Of a DNA stretch of 31,251 bases, positions 7,881 through 14,791 are shown one piece after another. The translations under genes were made by a program, and so were the position numbers. Location of the stretch: positions 1-31,251 of the forward strand of contig JAHZHS010000005.1 of NCBI GenBank assembly GCA_019420135.1, given 5' to 3'. The number at the start of each line of letters is the position of its first letter. Position 1 is the stretch's first letter. This DNA comes from Oscillospiraceae bacterium (GTDB lineage: Bacteria; Bacillota; Clostridia; Oscillospirales; Ruminococcaceae). The notes under the pieces were generated by a model. It saw only the letters and a list, made by a program, of their open reading frames with translations. It was not told the origin of the DNA and searched no databases.

Positions 7881-7895
7881 AGGATCAAACGAAAA

Positions 7896-7928
7896 TGCCC
7901 CGGCCTGCCGGAAACAGCAGCCGGGGCA
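7896..7928 (+). other. GC-rich stem-loop in the kinase leader
   Basis: TGCCCCGGC (7896-7904) pairs perfectly with GCCGGGGCA (7920-7928), with a possible inner CTG/CAG pair. There is no U-tract on the plus strand. It lies just after the predicted transcription start and about 28 bases before the start codon, so it may affect translation or stability. Confidence 0.5.
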
Positions 7929-7956
7929 ACTTGGAAGATGAGGCGGCGAGTAAAAC

Positions 7957-8901
7957 ATGATCGTGACAGTGACGGTAAACCCGGCCATGGACAAGACGGC
8001 GGAGATCGACTGCCTGCGGCCCCGTGCCCTCAACCGGTTGGCCGGCGTGGTCAGCGATGTGGGCGGCAAGGGCATCAATGTCTCCAAGACCATCGCGGCA
8101 TTGGGACGGCAGAGCGTGGCCTGCGGCTTTCTGGCCGGGCAGACGGGGCGCAGCATCGAGCAGACGCTGCGCCAATGGCCCGGCGGGGGCATCCGGCCGG
8201 ACTTTCTCACGGTGCCCGGGGAGACGCGCACCAACCTCAAGCTGGTGGAGCCGGGCGGGGAACTGACCGAACTCAACGAGCAGGGCCCCCGCCTGTCCCC
8301 GGCCGACCTGGATGCCCTGGCCCAAAAGCTGGAAGGTTATGCCGCCCCCGGCACCCTGTTTGTGCTGGCGGGCAGCGTGGGTCCCGGCGTGCCGCCGGAA
8401 CTTTACCGGGACCTGACCCGGCGGCTGAAACAGCGGGGCGCCAAAGTCTTTGTGGATGCGGACGGCCCCCTGTTTGCCCGCGCCCTGGAGGCGGTGCCCG
8501 ACATCATCAAGCCAAACGCCTTTGAGCTGGGCCAGTATTTCGGGCTGGATCACACCCCGGTGGGGGAGGAACTGATCGGCTTGGGACGGACGCTGGCAGC
8601 GCGGGGCATCGGCCTTGTCTGCATCTCCATGGGCGGGGAGGGCGCCTGCTTTGTGCAGGGGGAGCGTGTCTGGAGCGCCCCGGCCCTTCCGGTGACGCCC
8701 CGCTCCACCGTGGGGGCGGGGGATGCCATGGTGGCGGCCATCGCCTGCGGTGTGGAGGAAGATCTGCCTCTCGAGGACTGCCTGCGGTTGGGCATGGCGG
8801 TGTCGGCGGGGGCGGTCACCACCCGGGGCACCCGTCCGCCGGACCCCGAGACGGTCCGCCAGCTGACGGCGCAGGTGTGCCTGACGGAACTGCCCCACTG
8901 A
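7957..8901 (+). CDS. 1-phosphofructokinase-type sugar phosphate kinase (PfkB family)
   Basis: A 314-residue PfkB/ribokinase-fold kinase of the hexose-1-phosphofructokinase/tagatose-6-phosphate kinase group. It likely phosphorylates fructose 1-phosphate (FruK-like) or a related sugar phosphate with ATP. The VTVNPAMDKT start, the VGGKGINVSKT substrate loop (residues 35-45) and the STVGAGDAM motif with catalytic base D256 are all present. There is no fruA or fruR next to it, so the exact substrate is open. The ribosome binding site is weak (GAGGCGG about 11 bases upstream). A strong hairpin terminator follows. Confidence 0.88.
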   Translation: MIVTVTVNPAMDKTAEIDCLRPRALNRLAGVVSDVGGKGINVSKTIAALGRQSVACGFLAGQTGRSIEQTLRQWPGGGIRPDFLTVPGETRTNLKLVEPGGELTELNEQGPRLSPADLDALAQKLEGYAAPGTLFVLAGSVGPGVPPELYRDLTRRLKQRGAKVFVDADGPLFARALEAVPDIIKPNAFELGQYFGLDHTPVGEELIGLGRTLAARGIGLVCISMGGEGACFVQGERVWSAPALPVTPRSTVGAGDAMVAAIACGVEEDLPLEDCLRLGMAVSAGAVTTRGTRPPDPETVRQLTAQVCLTELPH

Positions 8902-8922
8902 ATACCCGCACAATCATCCAAT

Positions 8923-8959
8923 AAAAAATTCCCCGGCGATTTTTCGCCGGGGAATTTTT
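8923..8959. terminator. Bidirectional-looking intrinsic terminator after the sugar kinase
   Basis: AAAAATTCCCCGGCGA (8924-8939) pairs with TCGCCGGGGAATTTTT (8944-8959) around a TTTT loop. The flanking A and T runs make it competent in both directions, serving the kinase gene and possibly backing up mgsA. Confidence 0.9.
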
Positions 8960-8984
8960 GGTATGCAAACAATTTGGAGGCGAC

Positions 8985-9015
8985 ATTTGCACAAAAGTGG
9001 GGCTTTTGTGCAAAT
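8985..9015. repeat. Perfect 13-bp inverted repeat with a five-base loop
   Basis: ATTTGCACAAAAG (8985-8997) and CTTTTGTGCAAAT (9003-9015) flank TGGGG. It lies between the kinase terminator and the 3' end of mgsA. No T-run follows on either strand. A 12-base palindrome, CTGGCCGGCCAG (9016-9027), abuts it directly. Confidence 0.85.
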
Positions 9016-9039
9016 CTGGCCGGCCAGAACAGGCGCAGT

Positions 9040-9073
9040 AAACCCCCGGACGGCACAAGCCTGCCGTCGGAGG
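9040..9073 (-). terminator. Probable terminator of mgsA
   Basis: GACGGCA (9049-9055) pairs with TGCCGTC (9062-9068), extended imperfectly by C-rich and G-rich arms. On the minus strand a short TTT follows the stem. It lies just downstream of the mgsA stop. Confidence 0.45.
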
Positions 9074-9081
9074 AAAGCTGT

Positions 9082-9489
9082 TCAGTGGTTCTGGGGGTTG
9101 AGGATGGTACGCCAGTCCAGATCGCCGTTTTCCAGGCCGTGGATCAGCACCTCGGCGGTGGCGATGTTGGTTGCCACGGGAATGTTGTGCACGTCGCAGA
9201 TACGCAGCAGGTTCATCTCGTTGGGTTCCGTGGGCTTGGCGGAGATGGGATCCCGGAAAAACAGCAGCATGTCCACCTCGTCGCAGGCAATGCGGGAGAT
9301 GATCTGCTGGTCACCGCCGTGTCCGCCCGGCAAAAACCGCTGGATGTTCAGCCCGGTAGCCTCGGCAACCAGACGGCCCGTCGTGCTTGTGGCAATCAGA
9401 TGATGATGGCTGAGGATCTGGCAGTATGCAATGCAAAACTGGATCATCAGCTCTTTTTTCGTGTCGTGTGCGACCAGCGCAATCGTCAT
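9082..9489 (-). CDS. mgsA: Methylglyoxal synthase
   Basis: Converts dihydroxyacetone phosphate to methylglyoxal and phosphate, a glycolytic overflow valve. The 135-residue protein carries the phosphate-binding TSTTGRL segment (34-40), the GGDQQI loop with catalytic Asp (D60) and FFRDP (77-81). The ATG at 9489 gives MTIALVAHDTKKE, aligned with Bacillus MgsA. A GTG four codons upstream is also open, but it coincides with the G-rich ribosome binding site. It is the last gene of the leftward mreC-mrdA-minD-mgsA series, matching the clostridial arrangement in which mgsA ends the elongation/min operon. A GC hairpin (9507-9528) lies over its leader. Confidence 0.95.
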   Translation of the reverse strand: MTIALVAHDTKKELMIQFCIAYCQILSHHHLIATSTTGRLVAEATGLNIQRFLPGGHGGDQQIISRIACDEVDMLLFFRDPISAKPTEPNEMNLLRICDVHNIPVATNIATAEVLIHGLENGDLDWRTILNPQNH

Positions 9490-9506
9490 GTAGGACCCCA
9501 CTTCCC

Positions 9507-9528
9507 CCGGGCGGACGAACCCACCCGG
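9507..9528 (-). other. Hairpin in the mgsA leader
   Basis: CCGGGTGG (9528-9521) and CCGCCCGG (9514-9507), read on the minus strand, pair around a six-base loop with one G-U pair. It ends at the G-rich ribosome binding site of mgsA, so it could mask or expose it. The effect is inferred. Confidence 0.4.
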
Positions 9529-9529
9529 C

Positions 9530-9558
9530 GATTTATGTTAATGTTGCGATTCTCTCAA
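9530..9558 (-). promoter_or_regulatory. Weak candidate promoter of mgsA
   Basis: On the minus strand, TTGAGA (9558-9553), 17 bases and TAAATC (9535-9530) occur in the minD-mgsA gap. The -10 is poor, so co-transcription with minD is equally likely. Confidence 0.3.
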
Positions 9559-9583
9559 ATCCGGATCCGGCCGTGGTCGGTGG

Positions 9584-10324
9584 TCAGATCAGCAAAGGTA
9601 TCCGCTGTCCCAGAAGCCGCCCGGCCATGGCAGCTCCCACCAGGGAGGCCATGCAGTCCTCGGGCAGAGCTTCGCCCAGCATGGCACAGCGCTGCAGTTC
9701 CCGGCTTTCGGGCAAAACGCCCAGCAGCTGGATGCCCACCGTGTCGATGCATTCGTCCAGATCGAACACCGGCGCATGCTTGCCGAAACAATCCGGCGTG
9801 ACCCGGTTGACCACCAGACGCAGGGCTTCCTGCGGGTGGCCGTCGGCAATCAGGCGGTCGGCCACAATGCGGCCGTCCCGCAAGGCCACGGGGTCGGGCG
9901 TCAGTACCACCAGGGCACGGGAGCAGATCTCCGCCCCCGCCTCAAAGGCCGGTCCCATGCCGGCAGCGGTGTCAAACAGGATAAAATCAAAATACGGCGT
10001 CATGGCGGCGGCCAGCCGGGACAGGGGCGCGGTGCGGACGATGCCGCCCTCATAGGGGGCGCTGATGACCGACAGCCCCGGATACAGCGGGCTTTGCACC
10101 ACGGCCTTGTCGCCGTCGCAGCGCCCGCACAGAACGTCCTCAATATCGTAAACGGTCCGCCCATACACGCCGGCAATGATGTCCACGCTGCGCAGCCCCG
10201 AATCCAGCTCAATCAGCAGGACCCGTTTGCCCAGCGAGGCCAGCCGTGCGCCCAGCAAAACCGAGACCGTGCTCTTGCCGGTGCCGCCCTTGCCGGAACA
10301 GACCATGATGGTTTGTGCCTTCAC
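9584..10324 (-). CDS. minD: MinD-like septum-site P-loop ATPase
   Basis: A 246-residue ParA/MinD-superfamily ATPase expected to cycle on and off the membrane to place the division site. The deviant Walker A motif SGKGGTGKST has both signature lysines (K12, K17). The MinD-specific D-x-GLRSVDI segment and the FDTAAG Walker B region are present. The start is GTG at 10324, with GAGGAG at 10337-10332 seven bases upstream. An ATG at 10399 in frame would add 25 residues and overlap the promoter. The C-terminus (MAGRLLGQRIPLLI) lacks the usual lysine-rich amphipathic membrane helix. minC and minE are not adjacent. ParA-like partitioning is the alternative, but location in an mre cluster favours MinD. 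Confidence 0.88.
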   Translation of the reverse strand: MKAQTIMVCSGKGGTGKSTVSVLLGARLASLGKRVLLIELDSGLRSVDIIAGVYGRTVYDIEDVLCGRCDGDKAVVQSPLYPGLSVISAPYEGGIVRTAPLSRLAAAMTPYFDFILFDTAAGMGPAFEAGAEICSRALVVLTPDPVALRDGRIVADRLIADGHPQEALRLVVNRVTPDCFGKHAPVFDLDECIDTVGIQLLGVLPESRELQRCAMLGEALPEDCMASLVGAAMAGRLLGQRIPLLI

Positions 10325-10404
10325 TCGATGCTCCTCAAAACAGCGGAACAGCAGGGATTGCCGCCCCGGAATCCGGAAAATGCGGCTAAACTGTCCCATT
10401 TATT

Positions 10405-10433
10405 ATTTTAGCACAGTATTCCGGGAGGGGCAA
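10405..10433 (-). promoter_or_regulatory. Promoter of minD
   Basis: On the minus strand, TTGCCC (10433-10428), a 17-base spacer and TAAAAT (10410-10405) preceded by TGC form an extended -10 promoter. It gives a leader of about 75 bases and lets minD-mgsA be transcribed apart from mreC-mrdA. Confidence 0.7.
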
Positions 10434-10528
10434 CAGATTTTTCTATAAAAAACACACAGATTTATTGGCGGCTTCCCGTGGAAAGTGACGGGGAAAAACG
10501 GACAAAATAGGGATAAGTGTCAATTATG

Positions 10529-10546
10529 ACTGAAAAATTTTTCAGT
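10529..10546. repeat. Perfect 18-bp AT-rich palindrome after mrdA
   Basis: ACTGAAAAATTTTTCAGT lies four bases past the mrdA stop (10550). It could form a weak terminator-like hairpin or be a protein site. It is not a standard GC-rich terminator. Confidence 0.6.
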
Positions 10547-10549
10547 ATT

Positions 10550-12340
10550 TCACAAAGCCGCCCAGGCCTCCAGAATGGTCCTGAGCAGGGGGGAGGCGTT
10601 GGCTCCTCCGCCGCCGTATTCCAGCACGATGGCCACGGCAATCTGGGGGTCATCGGCGGGGGCATAGGCAATGAGCACAGAGTTGGTATAGTGGGTGCCG
10701 CCAGGCATGGTGTCGGGGCGCTGGGGGCTGCCGGTCTTGCAGGCCACCGTCATGTCCAGGCCCCGCAGGGCGCCCAGCGTCTGGGACATCTGGATCATGC
10801 CCTCCCGGATGGGCCCGAACACCGCCTCGCCTCCGGGCATGGTGTCCAGCACCTGGGGCTCGGCCTGCCAGATGATCTCCCCGGTGGCGCCGTCCAGGGC
10901 GTGGTCGGCATAGTGCAGCCGCAGCCGGGTGCCGTTGTTGGCCAGGGATGCGGCGTAGGAGGCCAGCTGCAGCGGGGTGACGGCGGTGTTGCCCTGGCCG
11001 ATGGCTGCCTGGAGGGTCAGGCCTTCCCGGTAGTTTGCATCGGTGGTCCAGGTCAGACTGCCGTCGGCCTGGGCGGTCTCCACGCCGGTGTCGGCGGCAA
11101 GACCCAGATGTTTCGCCGCCTGGGAGAAGGCATCCACCCCCAGGCGCCGCCCCACGTCGTAAAAGTAAATGTTGCAGCTGTACTTGAGGGCCTGCACCAG
11201 ATTGACCGGCCCGCTGTGGCCGATCTGCAGGCAGCCGGGCTGGTAGTCGGAATAATAGCGGTAGGTCCCGGTGCAGCGGACGGTGTCGGCGGTGGTGATG
11301 AGCCCGGAGGAGAGGGCCGCCGCGGCCACAGCAGGCTTGAAAGCGGAGCCGGGGGCGTAGAGGCCCTGACTCACCCGGTCCAGGAGGGGAGCGGCTGCAT
11401 CGGCGGCCAGGGCGGCATATCCGCTGCGGTAGGTGGAGAGGTCATAGGAGGGGGAGTTGGCCGCCGCCAGAATGCCTCCCGTCCCCACATCGACCACCAC
11501 CACCGCCCCGGCGTTGGCCTCCCGGCCGGAACCGGCAGCCTTGGTGGTCTGCAGGGTGTGCAGGTAGTCGGTCAGGGCGGTCTGGACGGTGTGCTGGAAT
11601 TCGGCATCCATGGCAAGCACCAAGGTGGCGCCCGGCCGGGGCGCGTCCACTTGCTGCTCCGAGACGGCGCCCTCCGCACCGGCGGTGACCCGCATTTTGC
11701 CGTCGGTGCCGTGGAGCAGATCCTCGTAGGCTGCCTCCAGCCCGCTTTGGCCGATGTGGGCGTCCATGGCAAGGCCGGTGCCCGACAGCGTCTCCCACTG
11801 CTCGGCGGTGATGGGCCCCACCGTGCCCAGTGCATGGGGCAGAATGGTGCCGTCCGGCCAGTACCGTTCTCCCCGGGGGGACAGGCGCAGCGCCCCGCTC
11901 TGAACCAGCCCTGCATCGTACAGAAGGGCCGCCCGCGCCCCGCCGATGCCCGACGCCAACCGGAATTCCCCCGCCGAAACCTCAGAACAAAAGGCGGCGA
12001 GCTGTGTTTCCACATCCTCGCCGCCTGGCAGTTCCAGTATTTGCAACGTCCGTTTTGCCGTATCGGTCAGGTCGGTGCCCGGAGGCGCCGGGTACCGCAG
12101 GTAGACATCCCACACGGGGGTGTCCTGGGCCAGCACCACGCCGTCCCGGTCCACAATGTCCCCCCGGGCAGCGGGTACGGTGTAGCTGTACCGGGTGGTG
12201 GATGCCTCGGCCACCCGCTGGGCATAGTAATCGGCCTGGACAAACTGCATCCAGGCCAGCCGCACCAGAAAGAGACCGAACACCACGGCGCAAAGTACCA
12301 GCAGGGCCGTCACTCTGCCTTTTCCACCGCGCTTGTTCAT
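10550..12340 (-). CDS. mrdA: Penicillin-binding protein 2 (elongation-specific transpeptidase)
   Basis: Class B PBP (596 residues) that cross-links peptidoglycan during side-wall growth. It has a short cytoplasmic N-terminus, one membrane helix (about 11-32), a PBP dimerisation domain (residues 50-215, starting at the ARGDIVDRDG motif) and a transpeptidase domain. The three active-site motifs are S332-AFK335 (nucleophile serine), S388-C-N390 and K535-T-G-S538. An AGGG-type ribosome binding site lies just before the ATG at 12340. mreC is 80 bases upstream on the same strand, in the place where mreD usually intervenes. A class B PBP of the FtsI type is possible, but the mreC link favours PBP2. 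Confidence 0.93.
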   Translation of the reverse strand: MNKRGGKGRVTALLVLCAVVFGLFLVRLAWMQFVQADYYAQRVAEASTTRYSYTVPAARGDIVDRDGVVLAQDTPVWDVYLRYPAPPGTDLTDTAKRTLQILELPGGEDVETQLAAFCSEVSAGEFRLASGIGGARAALLYDAGLVQSGALRLSPRGERYWPDGTILPHALGTVGPITAEQWETLSGTGLAMDAHIGQSGLEAAYEDLLHGTDGKMRVTAGAEGAVSEQQVDAPRPGATLVLAMDAEFQHTVQTALTDYLHTLQTTKAAGSGREANAGAVVVVDVGTGGILAAANSPSYDLSTYRSGYAALAADAAAPLLDRVSQGLYAPGSAFKPAVAAAALSSGLITTADTVRCTGTYRYYSDYQPGCLQIGHSGPVNLVQALKYSCNIYFYDVGRRLGVDAFSQAAKHLGLAADTGVETAQADGSLTWTTDANYREGLTLQAAIGQGNTAVTPLQLASYAASLANNGTRLRLHYADHALDGATGEIIWQAEPQVLDTMPGGEAVFGPIREGMIQMSQTLGALRGLDMTVACKTGSPQRPDTMPGGTHYTNSVLIAYAPADDPQIAVAIVLEYGGGGANASPLLRTILEAWAAL

Positions 12341-12420
12341 GGCTCACCCTCCCGGCCGGTTATTCTGCCTAACAGTATACGACGCTGCCTGTATTTTGTA
12401 AAGAGAAACCCGAAAAACAC

Positions 12421-13170
12421 TCATTGCATCGCAAAATAGACGGCACTGTTTTCTTCGGCTGTCTCACACAGAGGCACCCGGGCGCAAAGCCCTGTCTCAT
12501 CCTCCGCCGGTGTGCCGTCCAGCCGCCCCACCCAGAAGCCGTCCGCCGTGGTCACAATGTCACCCTCCCCCAGGGCACAGTGGCGGGGCAGGCTGTCCAG
12601 GTACCACTGCCCGCTGTCCTTTGTCAGCACGCCGCAGTAGCCGCCTGCCAGACAGGGGGTACCCTCGGCGCTCATGACCGGGACAATACCGGGGGAGGAG
12701 TCCTCCCCGCTGTCGGCAATGCGCCCCGCAAACCGTCCGTAGGGGTCCAGTACTGCGCTGCCGGGTTCGGCGCTGCCTGCCAGGGCAAACCCGCCCAGCC
12801 AGCGCTCGGCCACCGGCAGAGGCTGGGCCCCGTGCAGGAGATCCGCCTGAGGGCTTTGCAGCAGGGTGCGCAGGGCCTCGTTCTCGGCCCGCAGGTCGCT
12901 GGTTTCGGCCAGCTCGGCCCGCAGGGCGGCGTTCTCGGCCTGCAAGTCTGCCAGCTGTGTAGTGTACCGGGGCAGCAGATGGGCGCCGATGGCCCCGTCC
13001 GCCCACTGGGGCAGGGCGGCCAGCCATGCCACTGCCCCCGGCCCGAACCGCAGGGTGGCGGCCGCTGCCAGCACCGCACAGACTACCGCCATGGTGCCGA
13101 TCAGCATTTTTTTGCGCAGTATCCTGCGCCCACCGGTGCGCCGGACGGAAAGGTCCAGACTGTCCCGCAT
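12421..13170 (-). CDS. mreC: MreC-like rod-shape protein
   Basis: A 249-residue bitopic envelope protein, somewhat short and divergent for MreC. The order of parts fits: a basic cytoplasmic tail (1-21), a membrane helix (22-41), a coiled coil (about 68-105, TQLADLQAENAALRAELAE), then a beta-rich domain with the MreC-like run LDSLPRHCALGEGDIVTTADGF. MreC scaffolds PBP2 in the elongation machine, and mrdA follows directly. The start ATG at 13170 has AAAGGGG at 13186-13180, nine bases away. An open frame to 13212 upstream has no good site. mreB is not upstream, since the next gene is divergent. The assignment rests on architecture and context more than on strict motifs. Confidence 0.8.
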   Translation of the reverse strand: MRDSLDLSVRRTGGRRILRKKMLIGTMAVVCAVLAAAATLRFGPGAVAWLAALPQWADGAIGAHLLPRYTTQLADLQAENAALRAELAETSDLRAENEALRTLLQSPQADLLHGAQPLPVAERWLGGFALAGSAEPGSAVLDPYGRFAGRIADSGEDSSPGIVPVMSAEGTPCLAGGYCGVLTKDSGQWYLDSLPRHCALGEGDIVTTADGFWVGRLDGTPAEDETGLCARVPLCETAEENSAVYFAMQ

Positions 13171-13293
13171 GAGATACCACCCCTTTCGACCCCCAAAACG
13201 CCCACAGGCCAAAATATGCCGCGGGCCGCCCTGCCATGCCTGCCCCGCCGGGGAAAAGGAATGGCGACAGGGCGGACGGCATCCTCCCGGCGC

Positions 13294-13322
13294 TTTTATT
13301 TTGGGCGAAGCTTTGCTATAAT
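13294..13322 (+). promoter_or_regulatory. Extended -10 promoter of the HAD phosphatase gene
   Basis: TGCTATAAT (13314-13322) is a full extended -10 with only a TTTTAT/TTTATT at the -35 position. It lies 79 bases before the start codon, in the divergent gap with mreC. Confidence 0.7.
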
Positions 13323-13400
13323 ACTCCCAAACGGCGCCCCATGCGGCGCAGAGGAAAAAATCAGGGAATACTGAACAGAGATACAGGGGGACAGAAGGAG

Positions 13401-14219
13401 ATGCAGTATCGCCTTTTGACGTTGGATATTGACGGGACCTTGCGCCCCGGACGGGAACGAGTGGTTCCGCAGGAAAATGTGGAGGCCGTGCGCGCGGTAC
13501 AGAGGGCGGGGGTCAAGGTAGCCATCGCCACAGGGCGCTGCCGGATGGGCATTCCGGACAAGATGCTGGGACGCATCCGTCCCGACTACTGGATTTGTGC
13601 GGCGGGGGCTCAGGTGCTGGACGCCGCCGGTACAGCGCTGAGCACCCGCACCATGACAAACGAGCAGATGTACGCGCTGGTGGATTTTTTCGAGGATTAC
13701 GACTATCTGCTGGGCTTCAGTTTTGACGACGGGCCCTACGTCTATGTCAACTATGATCTCCAGCGGGAGCGGGAAGCCCGCATGGGCGGCGTCGTCTATG
13801 CCAGGGACGGGGAGGACCAGGACCGGCATCTGGAAAGCATGCCCTTCTCGGCCTTTGGCCGTCTGCCCCATGCGGCGGTGGAGGACTTCCAGAAAAAGTA
13901 CGGCTATCTGGGGCTGCGGTTCCTCTTCTACGGCAGCGATGACGGCTGCGACATCCTGACCCCCGACCAGGACAAGGCCCTGGGACTGGAGTCTGTCTGT
14001 GCCGCGTCGGGCATTGACCCGGCCCAGGCGGTGTCGGTAGGGGACGGTGCCAACGATTGCGGCATTCTCAAGCGGGCCGGTCTGGGCGTCTGCGTGGAGG
14101 ACGGCGAGGAGGAGGCCATGCAGGCCGCCGACCGCACCTGCCCGCCTGCCGCACAGTACGGCGTGGCCCAGCTCTGCCGGGAACTGTGGCCGGAGGCCTT
14201 TTCCGATGCCCGCCGCTGA
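13401..14219 (+). CDS. Cof-type HAD-superfamily phosphatase
   Basis: A 272-residue hydrolase of the Cof/YkrA group, which dephosphorylates sugar phosphates or small phosphorylated metabolites with Mg2+. The motif I LDIDGTL carries nucleophile D9 and acid/base D11. A type II cap fills the middle, and motif IV GDGAND (214-219) is intact with a lysine in the motif III region (DQDKALGLE). AAGGAG abuts the ATG directly, so the GGGGGA box ten bases upstream is the likelier ribosome binding site. The 3' end overlaps the glycosylase gene by 14 bases, so the two form one unit. The substrate is unknown. Confidence 0.9.
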   Translation: MQYRLLTLDIDGTLRPGRERVVPQENVEAVRAVQRAGVKVAIATGRCRMGIPDKMLGRIRPDYWICAAGAQVLDAAGTALSTRTMTNEQMYALVDFFEDYDYLLGFSFDDGPYVYVNYDLQREREARMGGVVYARDGEDQDRHLESMPFSAFGRLPHAAVEDFQKKYGYLGLRFLFYGSDDGCDILTPDQDKALGLESVCAASGIDPAQAVSVGDGANDCGILKRAGLGVCVEDGEEEAMQAADRTCPPAAQYGVAQLCRELWPEAFSDARR

Positions 14220-14718
14220 GCCCCGCCCCGTCGGCCCCGGACTGCCGCCTCTCTGCGGGGAGAAGGCACGGGTGCTGATTCTGGGCAGCTTTCCCAGTCC
14301 CAAAAGCCGGGAGCAGGGATTTTACTACGGCCATCCCCAGAACCGCTTCTGGCCGCTGATGGCCGCCCTCACCAGCAGTCCCGTGCCCGCCTGGCAGGAC
14401 CTGGACGCCAAACGGGAGCTGATCGTCGGCCACGGGCTGGCGGTTTGGGACGTGGTGTGCAAGTGTACCATCGTGGGGGCGTCGGATGCCTCCATCCGGG
14501 ACGTGGAGCCCAACGCCGTGCCGGAACTGGCCCGGCGGCTGGGGGTGGAGCAGATCGTCTGCAACGGCGGCACCTCCGCCCGGCTGTACGCCCGCTGGCT
14601 GGAGCGGGACACTGGCATGGCGGCCATTTGCCTGCCCTCCACCAGCCCGGCCAATGCATCCTGGACGCTGCCCCGCCTCATCGACCGGTGGGGGAGCGCT
14701 CTTTCCCCCTGGCTGTGA
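14206..14718 (+). CDS. DNA-deoxyinosine (hypoxanthine) glycosylase, uracil-DNA glycosylase superfamily
   Basis: A 170-residue base-excision repair protein. RVLILGSFPSPKSREQGFYYGHPQNRFWPLM is the hallmark of the hypoxanthine-DNA glycosylase branch (UDG family 6), which removes deaminated adenine from DNA. A G-[S/G]-F-P-S loop replaces the uracil-specific GQDPY of Ung, and LPSTSPANASW gives the second active-site segment. The start ATG at 14206 is nine bases from GGAGG (14192-14196) inside the end of the HAD gene, so translation is probably coupled. Function is assigned from family knowledge. Activity on uracil is not excluded. Confidence 0.88.
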   Translation: MPAAEPRPVGPGLPPLCGEKARVLILGSFPSPKSREQGFYYGHPQNRFWPLMAALTSSPVPAWQDLDAKRELIVGHGLAVWDVVCKCTIVGASDASIRDVEPNAVPELARRLGVEQIVCNGGTSARLYARWLERDTGMAAICLPSTSPANASWTLPRLIDRWGSALSPWL

Positions 14719-14730
14719 CTGTATTTGTGT

Positions 14731-14759
14731 TTGCATGGTACAACGTCATGTTATATAAT
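14731..14759 (+). promoter_or_regulatory. Sigma-A promoter of the xpaC-telA-lemA-TPM series
   Basis: TTGCAT (14731-14736), a 17-base spacer and TATAAT (14754-14759). It lies 33 bases before the first gene of the series. Confidence 0.85.
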
Positions 14760-14791
14760 GTAGGAAACAAGCGTTTGCATGGAGGGACCCG

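Noticed and set aside
10325..10399. Upstream ATG start for minD adding 25 residues
   Set aside because: The added residues do not look like MinD, and a GTG with a perfectly placed GAGGAG begins just before the P-loop.
10518..10523. TTGACA on the minus strand as a -35 for minD
   Set aside because: No -10 occurs at 16-18 bases. The promoter at 10405-10433 fits far better.
10517..12439. Long plus-strand open frame opposite mrdA
   Set aside because: The minus strand carries all three PBP motifs. The plus frame is a composition artefact.
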